Origin: Lachnospiraceae bacterium
GTDB lineage: Bacteria > Bacillota > Clostridia > Lachnospirales > Lachnospiraceae
Length of the DNA: 17,681 bases
Direction: 5' to 3'
Assembly: GCA_003520205.1 (NCBI GenBank)
Contig: DOVG01000012.1
Coordinates: forward strand, 1-17,681
In this document: positions 1-5,849 of the stretch, one piece after another
Numbering within the stretch: the stretch's first letter is position 1
How the letters are laid out: each line of letters begins with the position of its first letter
Notes under the pieces: model-generated
Seen by the model: the letters and a program-made list of their open reading frames with translations, nothing else
Database searches by the model: none
What the model was told of the DNA's origin: nothing
Position numbers and translations under genes: made by a program

Positions 1-179
1 ATATGGATGTTATAAAACAGGCAGATTATATCATAGATATGGGACCTGAAGGTGGAAATGCAGGAGGTACAGTTATAGCAGAAGGAACTCCTGAAGAAAT
101 AATAAAGAAAAAGAAATCATATACAGGAAAGTATCTTAAGAAATATCTGGAACCTTCCAAGAAGAGTGATGAGAAATGA
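1..179 (+). CDS. uvrA: UvrA excinuclease subunit A, C-terminal fragment
   Basis: This is the last 58 or so codons of uvrA; the gene begins left of the window. UvrA is the DNA-damage recognition ATPase of UvrABC nucleotide excision repair and acts as a dimer in the cytoplasm. Read from position 3, the peptide contains DVIKQADYIIDMGPEGG, then AGGTVIAEGTPEEI and SYTGKYLK. These match the conserved end of UvrA: the D-loop/H-motif side of the second ABC ATPase domain and the usual C-terminal tail. The stop codon TGA (177-179) overlaps the ATG of the next gene in an ATGA, so the downstream lipoprotein gene is probably translationally coupled. Identification is firm because this tail is highly conserved; nothing can be said about the rest of the protein. 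Confidence 0.93.
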   Translation, partial: MDVIKQADYIIDMGPEGGNAGGTVIAEGTPEEIIKKKKSYTGKYLKKYLEPSKKSDEK

Positions 180-1171
180 TCAAGCATATTAGAAATAAAA
201 TAGTAGCAGTTGTTGCAGCCGGAATTATGATAGCCTCTCTTTCAGCCTGTGGCTCTAAGAATACCTCAACTCTGTCTGATGGTGTAACAGAGGTAAGCGT
301 AATGGATAGAGATACAGATGGAGTAGTTGAGGAATATAAGAAAACGGTTGAAAATTCAGAGTACATAATGCATGCTCTGGGTGGGATGGATGGTAAATCA
401 TATATTAATTCTATTGATTGTTTAAGAAAAACGTATGAAGCAGGTTACAGGCTGTTTGAAGCGGATGTTTCATATACCAGTGATGACGTATTAGTCCTTG
501 CGCACAGTGGCCAGGATAATATATGGAGTGAAGCTGACTGGAACGACAGAATAGGAATAGCATATCCTTTCAGAGATATGAACGGAAATGAACTGACAGA
601 AGAAAGTAAGGATTATTTTACAAGTAATGGATATGATTTCGATAATCATACCTGCAATTATGATTCTTTTATGACATTCAGAATACAGGGTGAATATACT
701 GCCACAAGTTTTAGTGATATAGTTCAGTTCATGAAAGAGCATGATGATATGTATCTCATGGTAGATGCAGGTAATAGAAGCTATGAATCAACACAGAAAC
801 TGTATAAGATGATTCTGGATACCTGTAAGAATGATTACTCTGTTCTTGACAGAATTATAGCGGGCGGGCAGACTACAGATATGATGCAGGCGGTTAAGGA
901 TACTTATGATTTTCCGCTTCTGAATATGTACTATGCCGGTGATGATGTAAGAGAAGAATCTATATATTCTCCTGAACAGTTTATTAATTATTGTAATGAA
1001 AATGGTATTATAAGCTTCAGTACAGCGAAAGAAACTTATAATGATTATAATGGTGCAGCGCTTAAGGAGGCAGGACTTATATCGTATGTATTTACAGTAA
1101 ATGATTCTGATGAGGCTGCCTTAATGAAAAGCTATGGAGCTGACGTGATAGGAACAGATTTTCTGTGGTAG
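176..1171 (+). CDS. GDPD-like phosphodiesterase lipoprotein (divergent)
   Basis: This 331-aa protein has a lipoprotein signal peptide: charged start MIKHIRNK, a hydrophobic stretch to residue 23, and lipobox LSAC with Cys25 as the lipidated residue. It should therefore sit on the outer face of the membrane. The mature part resembles glycerophosphodiester phosphodiesterases, metal-dependent TIM-barrel enzymes that cleave glycerophosphodiesters to glycerol-3-phosphate and an alcohol. Visible elements are His66 (HALGG, where classical members have HRG), Glu95-x-Asp97 (EADVSYTSDD), His110 (LAHSG), and a C-terminal TVND...GADVIGTDF strand like the family's TVN...GVDgIiTD. The Arg after the first His is Ala and the Asp after the second is Ser, so substrate or activity may differ. 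It overlaps uvrA by 4 bp, and fruK follows after 37 bp. The fold assignment is fairly sure, the substrate unknown. Confidence 0.75.
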   Translation: MIKHIRNKIVAVVAAGIMIASLSACGSKNTSTLSDGVTEVSVMDRDTDGVVEEYKKTVENSEYIMHALGGMDGKSYINSIDCLRKTYEAGYRLFEADVSYTSDDVLVLAHSGQDNIWSEADWNDRIGIAYPFRDMNGNELTEESKDYFTSNGYDFDNHTCNYDSFMTFRIQGEYTATSFSDIVQFMKEHDDMYLMVDAGNRSYESTQKLYKMILDTCKNDYSVLDRIIAGGQTTDMMQAVKDTYDFPLLNMYYAGDDVREESIYSPEQFINYCNENGIISFSTAKETYNDYNGAALKEAGLISYVFTVNDSDEAALMKSYGADVIGTDFLW

Positions 1172-1208
1172 GTGAGCGGATGTAAGAAGATATGACCGGA
1201 GGAAATTC

Positions 1209-2123
1209 ATGGTTTATACAGTGACATTTAATCCTTCCCTTGATTATTTTGTGGGAACTGACAACTTCAGACTTGGGATTACTAATCGTGCCACTTCGGA
1301 GCTTCTGCTCCCGGGTGGTAAAGGACTTAATGTTTCCACGGTACTCAGTAATCTGGGGATTCCTAATACTGCGATTTACTTCTCGGCGGGCTTTGTTGGG
1401 GATGAGATAACAAGAAGAATAAGCAGACTTGGTATTAATACAGAAGAGATAAAGCTGGAAGAAGGATGCTCCAGAATAAATATTAAGATGAGATCAGTTG
1501 AAGGTACGGAGATAAATGCATCTGGACCTGTGATATCAGATAAGGAAGTAGAGCGTCTTATTCAGAAGCTGGATCAGATAGAGGAAGGGGATATACTTGT
1601 CCTTGCCGGAAGTATTCCATCTTCCATGCCTGAGACCATATATTGTGATATAATCAGGAAAGTAAAAGAAAGAAGGGTTCGTGTTATAGTTGATGCATCC
1701 GGAAAGCTTCTTATGAATGTGCTTGAGTACGGACCATTTCTTGTAAAACCAAATCTTCAGGAGCTTGGAGATCTTTTTGGAGTAGAGATAAGTACACCTG
1801 ACTCTGCTGTGGCTTATGCAAAAAAACTTATAGATATGGGGGCTCAAAATGTAGTCGTTTCCATGGCAGGTGACGGAGCTGCATATATAGATAGTGAGAA
1901 GAAGGTTATAGAGATGCAGGCACCTAAAGGAACTCTTGTAAATGGAGTTGGTGCAGGGGATTCTCTGGTGGCTGGATTTATAGCCGGTTTTATAGAAACC
2001 GGTGATCTGGTGCACGCATTTAAGCTTGGTGTATGTACTGGTTCGGCAAGTGCATTTTCCGAATACTTTCCATCCAGAGAAGATATATATAAGATATACC
2101 GGGGGGTAGCTGATGCTAAATGA
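1209..2123 (+). CDS. fruK: 1-phosphofructokinase-type PfkB sugar kinase
   Basis: This 304-aa cytosolic PfkB/ribokinase-fold kinase most resembles FruK, which makes fructose-1,6-bisphosphate from fructose-1-phosphate and ATP; the LacC tagatose-6-phosphate kinase is the main alternative. Evidence includes the start MVYTVTFNPSLDY typical of this subgroup, GGKGLNVS (36-43) forming the sugar-phosphate site, and the signature NGVGAGDSLVAGF, with GAGD at 248-251 and catalytic base Asp251. Length is normal for the family. The ATG follows a strong GGAGGA site (1198-1203). The gene overlaps the DeoR regulator by 11 bp, so the pair is one operon. No PTS fructose transporter lies in the window, unlike the common fruR-fruK-fruA arrangement. 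Kinase family is certain; exact substrate is inferred. Confidence 0.82.
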   Translation: MVYTVTFNPSLDYFVGTDNFRLGITNRATSELLLPGGKGLNVSTVLSNLGIPNTAIYFSAGFVGDEITRRISRLGINTEEIKLEEGCSRINIKMRSVEGTEINASGPVISDKEVERLIQKLDQIEEGDILVLAGSIPSSMPETIYCDIIRKVKERRVRVIVDASGKLLMNVLEYGPFLVKPNLQELGDLFGVEISTPDSAVAYAKKLIDMGAQNVVVSMAGDGAAYIDSEKKVIEMQAPKGTLVNGVGAGDSLVAGFIAGFIETGDLVHAFKLGVCTGSASAFSEYFPSREDIYKIYRGVADAK

Positions 2124-2865
2124 AGAAAGGAAGCTTCTTATATTAAAAGAAGTAAATGACAAAGGAAGTATTACTGTTCAGGAGCTTAGAAACAAGTTTG
2201 ATACGTCTGAATCTACCATAAGAAGAGCTATTACTGATCTGAGTCGTGAAGGTAAGCTGGTAAAGGTCTTTGGTGGAGCGGTAGCTCTGGACAGTGCTTA
2301 TGATATACATGAGTCATCTGGTCATGTGAAAGAGATTATTAACAAAGATGAGAAACTGAAGATAGGAGAGTATGCCGCTTCTCTTATTGAACCCGGAGAT
2401 TATGTGTTTATTGATTCGGGTTCTACAACAGCATATATGTTGAAGTTTATAAGAGAGAGAAATGCACTCTATGTGACAAACGCTGTTTCGCATGCTAAGG
2501 AACTGGCAAAAAACAGATTCAAGGTTCTTCTTGTTGGCGGAGAAATGAAGGAAAATACTGAGTCCATAGTTGGAGCTGATGCTATCCTTCATATCCAGAA
2601 ATACCATTTTACTAAAGGCTTTTTTGGAACAAATGGAGTTAATCTGAAGCTTGGATTTACTACACCGGATGTAAGGGAAGCCTTAGTAAAGAGAGTGGCT
2701 ATAGAGAATACTAATGCAGGCGGCAGATTTATACTTGCCGATCATGATAAGTTTGGTAAAACCTGCGCAGTTACATTTTCTGACTTTGGAGGAACACTTG
2801 TTATAACAGATAAAAGGCCTGATACATCATATATTAATGTGATGGACGTGAAGGTGGTTTATTAA
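2113..2865 (+). CDS. DeoR-family transcriptional regulator (FruR-like)
   Basis: This 250-aa regulator has an N-terminal DeoR winged helix-turn-helix (about residues 3-57: ERKLLILKEVN..., TSESTIRRAITDLSREGKL, then KVFGGAV) and a C-terminal sugar-phosphate-sensing domain (about 75-235) related to ribose-5-phosphate isomerase. The latter shows DSGSTT, TNAVSHAKEL and VGGEMKENTESIVG elements. Such proteins usually repress sugar catabolic genes and release DNA when a phosphorylated sugar binds. Its start lies inside the last codons of the upstream kinase gene, preceded by a G-rich ribosome binding site (2101-2106), indicating translational coupling. The neighbour suggests it senses fructose-1-phosphate or another hexose phosphate and controls this operon. 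No clear operator was recognised upstream of the kinase. Family assignment is firm, effector inferred. Confidence 0.9.
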   Translation: MLNEERKLLILKEVNDKGSITVQELRNKFDTSESTIRRAITDLSREGKLVKVFGGAVALDSAYDIHESSGHVKEIINKDEKLKIGEYAASLIEPGDYVFIDSGSTTAYMLKFIRERNALYVTNAVSHAKELAKNRFKVLLVGGEMKENTESIVGADAILHIQKYHFTKGFFGTNGVNLKLGFTTPDVREALVKRVAIENTNAGGRFILADHDKFGKTCAVTFSDFGGTLVITDKRPDTSYINVMDVKVVY

Positions 2866-2900
2866 TAGTAAGTGATTATCTGGTAAGGGCTGTTAATAGT

Positions 2901-3644
2901 ATGAATGAAAAAATATATATAAGCAAAACAGATTATCTGAATATGTCAGAAGAGCCGGATATAATGAATCACCTTCCTGTGTACCGTATAGAGAAAATAA
3001 AGAGACTTAAGAATGAAAGAGCAAGAAATGAAAGTATGGCTGCAGGACTTCTGCTGGTTAAGGCTCTGTCTTCATATACAGGTAAAACCGAGACTGAAAT
3101 GCTTGAATATCTGAATGGTAAAGAGCATGATGCTGATAAAAGATGTCTGAAAATAAATGCCGGGGAAATATATTACAGCATAACACACAGCGGCGGATAT
3201 GTAGCTGTGGCTGTTGCAAAATGTCCGGTTGGTGTAGATGTGGAAGTAAAGGATGATAAGGATTTCAAAGTCACAAGACGAATGATGGCGGAGGAAGATA
3301 AGGAGTATATACTTCATCCGATGCTTTCTGAAGAAAAAAGGCAGATTCATTTTAGAGATATATGGACCATAAAGGAAAGCTTCCTGAAATGTACAGGAGA
3401 AGGTATAAGCGTTCCGCTTAATAGTTTCAGTGTGAAGCTTCACGGAGCACTTATGGTATATGGTGGCAGAATGGTAAACTCTTCAGGGGTTTTATGGAAG
3501 ATTGTATCACTTGGCTATCCCTTGGGGAATAAAAACTACTATGTGGGAACAACCAGATTAGAAAACGAGAAGTACAGTTTATCTATTTGTTCATCAAATT
3601 CAAACTTAACACTTGACATTCAGACGGTAGAAGTGTTATCATAG
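2901..3644 (+). CDS. 4'-phosphopantetheinyl transferase, Sfp type
   Basis: This 247-aa enzyme transfers the phosphopantetheine arm of coenzyme A to a Ser of carrier proteins (ACP, PCP). The two family signatures are visible: GVDVE (111-115), carrying the Mg-binding acidic residues, and WTIKESFLK (155-163), the W-x-x-K-E-S-x-x-K motif. The preceding SITHSGGYVAVAVA (93-106) is also characteristic. Length fits Sfp-type enzymes (about 225-250 aa) rather than the shorter AcpS type. Translation probably starts at ATG 2901 although the upstream site (AAGGG near 2885) is weak; in-frame stops lie just upstream. No polyketide or peptide synthetase, nor another carrier protein, is in the window, so its partner is unknown. 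The 3' end carries a promoter for the following tRNA gene. Confidence 0.9.
   Translation: MNEKIYISKTDYLNMSEEPDIMNHLPVYRIEKIKRLKNERARNESMAAGLLLVKALSSYTGKTETEMLEYLNGKEHDADKRCLKINAGEIYYSITHSGGYVAVAVAKCPVGVDVEVKDDKDFKVTRRMMAEEDKEYILHPMLSEEKRQIHFRDIWTIKESFLKCTGEGISVPLNSFSVKLHGALMVYGGRMVNSSGVLWKIVSLGYPLGNKNYYVGTTRLENEKYSLSICSSNSNLTLDIQTVEVLS
3613..3642 (+). promoter_or_regulatory. Promoter for tRNA-Arg inside the end of the PPTase gene
   Basis: A perfect -35 TTGACA (3613-3618) and a -10 TATCAT (3637-3642) are separated by 18 bp. The -10 overlaps the last codons and the TAG stop of the phosphopantetheinyl transferase gene. It ends about 43 bp before the mature 5' end of the tRNA. Confidence 0.7.
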
Positions 3645-3685
3645 CTGTTGCTGTGAAATGAAGACAGCTTTTGTTATACAGATAT

Positions 3686-3759
3686 GCGTTCTTAGCTCAG
3701 CTGGATAGAGCGTCTGGCTACGGACCAGAAGGTCGGGGGTTCGAATCCTCTAGGACGCA
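3686..3759 (+). tRNA. tRNA-Arg (anticodon ACG)
   Basis: A complete 74-nt cloverleaf can be folded by eye. The acceptor stem is GCGTTCT (3686-3692) with AGGACGC (3752-3758), including one G-U pair. The D arm is GCTC...GAGC, the anticodon stem TCTGG/CCAGA, and the anticodon loop CTACGGA with anticodon ACG at 3720-3722. The T arm is GGGGG-TTCGAAT-CCTCT. The wobble A is expected to become inosine, reading CGU, CGC and CGA. The discriminator is A3759, and CCA is not encoded (CAT follows), so the CCA end must be added after transcription. It is a monocistronic tRNA with its own promoter and terminator. Confidence 0.96.
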
Positions 3760-3765
3760 CATTAG

Positions 3766-3814
3766 AAAAGCCATAAACCTGATGAATATAAGGTTTTATG
3801 GCTTTTTTTCTTTT
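3766..3814 (+). terminator. Rho-independent terminator after tRNA-Arg
   Basis: The hairpin pairs AAAAGCCATAAACCT (3766-3780) with AGGTTTTATGGCTTTT (3791 on), with one bulged base. It is followed by a T-rich run (3803-3814). It ends the tRNA transcript. Confidence 0.9.
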
Positions 3815-3852
3815 AAAAGTAAGTGAAAAATGTATAAGAAGTGCAATAATAC

Positions 3853-3881
3853 TTGAAAGTACAGTTTATATAAAGTAAGAT
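3853..3881 (+). promoter_or_regulatory. Candidate promoter of the polyamine operon
   Basis: The -35 TTGAAA (3853-3858) and -10 TAAGAT (3876-3881) are spaced by 17 bp, between the tRNA terminator and the AdoMet decarboxylase gene. The predicted start near 3888 precedes a run of eight T (3893-3900). Confidence 0.5.
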
Positions 3882-3900
3882 ATAGCTTGATATTTTTTTT

Positions 3901-3917
3901 AAGAACATTAAGTTCTT
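3901..3917 (+). promoter_or_regulatory. Small hairpin just upstream of the speD ribosome binding site
   Basis: The inverted repeat AAGAAC (3901-3906) / GTTCTT (3912-3917) has a 5-nt loop, directly after a T8 tract and 2 nt before the GGAAGG ribosome binding site. It could affect translation initiation or be a small operator. It is weak, only 6 bp and AT-rich. Confidence 0.3.
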
Positions 3918-3919
3918 GT

Positions 3920-3925
3920 GGAAGG
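3920..3925 (+). promoter_or_regulatory. Ribosome binding site fixing the speD start at ATG 3931
   Basis: GGAAGG ends 5 nt before ATG 3931. The frame is open up to a TTG at 3916, but that codon lies upstream of the site, so 3931 is the start. Confidence 0.75.
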
Positions 3926-3930
3926 TTAAA

Positions 3931-4275
3931 ATGGCAAGTCAATTGTTGGCAGACCTGTATGGCTGCGATGAAAAGATACTGGATAGTGAAGAAAAGATAC
4001 GTGATTTAGCAAGATATGTGGTAGACAAAATCGGTTCAGAGATTGTGGAAGAATGTGTCCATAAGTTTGAACCCATAGGAGTTACTTATTTTGCTGTAAT
4101 TACAACATCACATTTCTCTGTTCATACATGGCCTGAATATGGCTATGCTGCAGTGGATGTATTCTCGTGTGGAGAGGAAGTGACGGATAAGATATCTGAT
4201 CTGTTAAAGGAAGCATTTGGTGCTACAGAGATAAGAGTTGAGAAATGTGAAAGAAAGATTGGAAGGTCACAGTAA
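3931..4275 (+). CDS. speD: S-adenosylmethionine decarboxylase proenzyme (class 1B)
   Basis: This 114-aa pyruvoyl enzyme is expected to decarboxylate S-adenosylmethionine, giving the aminopropyl donor for spermidine synthesis. It matches the short prokaryotic SpeH/SpeD class. The signature TSHFSVHTWPEYGYAAVD contains Ser60, which becomes the pyruvoyl group on self-cleavage, and His65. FSCGEE contains Cys80, the usual proton donor. HKFEPIGV (44-51) matches the HRFxPxGV segment. The residue before Ser60 is Thr, whereas the Bacillus and Thermotoga enzymes have Glu there. ATG 3931 is chosen for its GGAAGG site. The next gene starts on the base after the stop, so the two are coupled, and a membrane spermidine synthase lies three genes on. 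Pyruvoyl relatives of this family with arginine or ornithine decarboxylase activity are known, so substrate deserves a check. Confidence 0.92.
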   Translation: MASQLLADLYGCDEKILDSEEKIRDLARYVVDKIGSEIVEECVHKFEPIGVTYFAVITTSHFSVHTWPEYGYAAVDVFSCGEEVTDKISDLLKEAFGATEIRVEKCERKIGRSQ

Positions 4276-5382
4276 ATGGCTAATAAAGAGTATTTTGTCG
4301 GCGAAATCATTAAGGCCGATGGGGATGAATATAAGATAATAGGTAAGATAACTTACAGGAATAAACAGGATGGAAAGACCTGGGATGAGTATAAGCTTCT
4401 TGCTCTTCATTTTGGAAATGAGATAAGATGGCTCTCTGTCGATAATTTCTATAAAGAGTACTCATTATCCAGAGAGAATCCGTCAGCCAGTACAATCGGA
4501 TATCATCTGGTGGATACGGGCTATGAGCAGGTTATAGCTGCCATGGGAGATGTGGATGTACAGGTTGGAGATGAAGCGGCTTTCCAGGAATATGAAGACT
4601 CCACCGAAGAGAAGATAGTTTCTCTTGAAAAATGGGATGATGGTGATGAGTATTCTTCAGGCTATTACCTGGACCCCTGGGAATTTGGTAAAGAGGGTGA
4701 GAATACCAGATCCGAAGGATTTCATAAAGCTGGAGGATTCGAATTAGTTAAACTGATAGGCTTTATTCTTGTATTCATATTAGGTTTTGGATACTCATTT
4801 ATACAGGGCTTTTTCAGTTCTCATAAGAAGATAGATGCATTTCTGAAGAAGAATCCCAGATTTACTTATGTAACATCCATAACAGGTATGGATAAACAGA
4901 AAGCAAATGTGTATGAATGCACGGGAGTATCACTATATAGTCCCGAAGAAGCTAATATGCAGGTTGCAAAAACTATCATAGATGGAGTTAATGGAAATAC
5001 CAGTGACATACAGCAGAATGATGAGAAGGATGATAATTCTGTTGCTATACTTACTCCAAAGGAATATGCTCTTATCTATCGTGGTGAAGATGATAAGGTA
5101 TATGTTCAGGTATCAAATCGAAAGTATGCATATACAACAGACAAGGAACCTTACCGGTCAAGAGAAAGAACTCACAGGTATTATAGAAGATTTTATTATT
5201 CCAGAGGCTACTATTATGACCGTAATTCATTTACGAGATCGACATCATCGTATGACGGTTTCACGGATGGACAGATAGAGTATAATTCATCAAATGATCT
5301 GAACACATATTCAGGTAGTGTAAGGCAGGAAAGTATAAGCTCAAGAAGCTCAGACGGTGGCGGACTGAGCAGTGGTAAATAA
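4276..5382 (+). CDS. DUF4178-like membrane protein with Ser/Gly-rich tail
   Basis: This 368-aa protein starts directly after the speD stop, with GGAAGG at 4261-4266 as ribosome binding site. Residues about 5-120 look like a DUF4178 domain, a beta-rich module of unknown function (EYKIIGKITYR, WDEYKLLAL, IRWLSVD). One transmembrane helix follows at about 155-178. Residues 185-280 may form a second domain. Residues 284-316 are very rich in Tyr and Arg. The C-terminus is low in complexity and ends SSRSSDGGGLSSGK; as I recall, such Ser/Gly-rich ends finishing in GK recur in proteins of this neighbourhood type. Conserved linkage of DUF4178, DUF350, AdoMet decarboxylase and a spermidine synthase suggests a polyamine-linked envelope function. 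No enzymatic motif is visible, and DUF4178 is from memory. Confidence 0.7.
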   Translation: MANKEYFVGEIIKADGDEYKIIGKITYRNKQDGKTWDEYKLLALHFGNEIRWLSVDNFYKEYSLSRENPSASTIGYHLVDTGYEQVIAAMGDVDVQVGDEAAFQEYEDSTEEKIVSLEKWDDGDEYSSGYYLDPWEFGKEGENTRSEGFHKAGGFELVKLIGFILVFILGFGYSFIQGFFSSHKKIDAFLKKNPRFTYVTSITGMDKQKANVYECTGVSLYSPEEANMQVAKTIIDGVNGNTSDIQQNDEKDDNSVAILTPKEYALIYRGEDDKVYVQVSNRKYAYTTDKEPYRSRERTHRYYRRFYYSRGYYYDRNSFTRSTSSYDGFTDGQIEYNSSNDLNTYSGSVRQESISSRSSDGGGLSSGK

Positions 5383-5397
5383 GGGAGGTAAAGTATA

Positions 5398-5835
5398 ATG
5401 GGATTTGTTATTCATGAAATAGTTAGTGTGTGTATATATTCAGTGCTCGGAATAATTCTGATGCTTCTGGGAAGTTTTCTGGTTGATCTCGTGATTCCCT
5501 GTTCATTTCCGGAGGAAATTAAGAAAGGAAATAAAGCTATAGGTTGGTTATCAGCAGGAGTATATGTTGCGATAGGAACAATCATAAGAGCTGCTATAGC
5601 TTCACCATCAGTAGCTGAAGGTGTTGAAGAATCAATTATTTCAGGCATTGGAAATACAGCTGCATATTATGCATTAGGCGTAGTATTTCTCATAATTGGT
5701 TATCTATTGGTCAAGCTGATAAACAGACAGTATGATCTTAGTAAAGAAGTCGGCGATGGAAATGCTGCAGCAGGTATCATGTTATTCGGAATATTTGTAG
5801 GACTTGGTTTAGTTATTAGTGGTGTCATAGCATAA
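5398..5835 (+). CDS. DUF350 (YjfL-like) integral membrane protein
   Basis: This 145-aa protein is almost wholly hydrophobic, with four predicted helices (about 9-32, 47-64, 83-104 and 119-143). The halves look like an internal repeat: each has a GN motif after a polar loop (KKGNKAIGWLSAG at about 42-54 and GDGNAAAGIMLFG at about 119-131), followed by a Gly-rich helix. This is the DUF350/YjfL pattern. The molecular function is unknown. In other bacteria such proteins occur beside ATP-grasp amidoligases, DUF4178/DUF2491 proteins and polyamine enzymes. Here it sits between the DUF4178 protein and the spermidine synthase in one operon. A strong GGGAGG site (5383-5388) precedes the ATG. Confidence 0.82.
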   Translation: MGFVIHEIVSVCIYSVLGIILMLLGSFLVDLVIPCSFPEEIKKGNKAIGWLSAGVYVAIGTIIRAAIASPSVAEGVEESIISGIGNTAAYYALGVVFLIIGYLLVKLINRQYDLSKEVGDGNAAAGIMLFGIFVGLGLVISGVIA

Positions 5836-5840
5836 GAGAG
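5836..5840 (+). promoter_or_regulatory. Ribosome binding site favouring ATG 5850 for the spermidine synthase
   Basis: GAGAG lies 9 nt before ATG 5850 but only 3 nt before an in-frame TTG at 5844, so ATG 5850 is the better start. Confidence 0.55.
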
Positions 5841-5849
5841 CTTTTGTTT

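Noticed and set aside
1536..2162. Minus-strand open frame of 208 codons
   Set aside because: It is opposite fruK and the start of the DeoR gene, both with clear family motifs. No ribosome binding site or recognisable protein.
4982..5278. Plus-strand open frame of 98 codons, Met- and Ile-rich
   Set aside because: An alternative frame of the DUF4178-like gene with no ribosome binding site; an unusual composition but no support as a gene.
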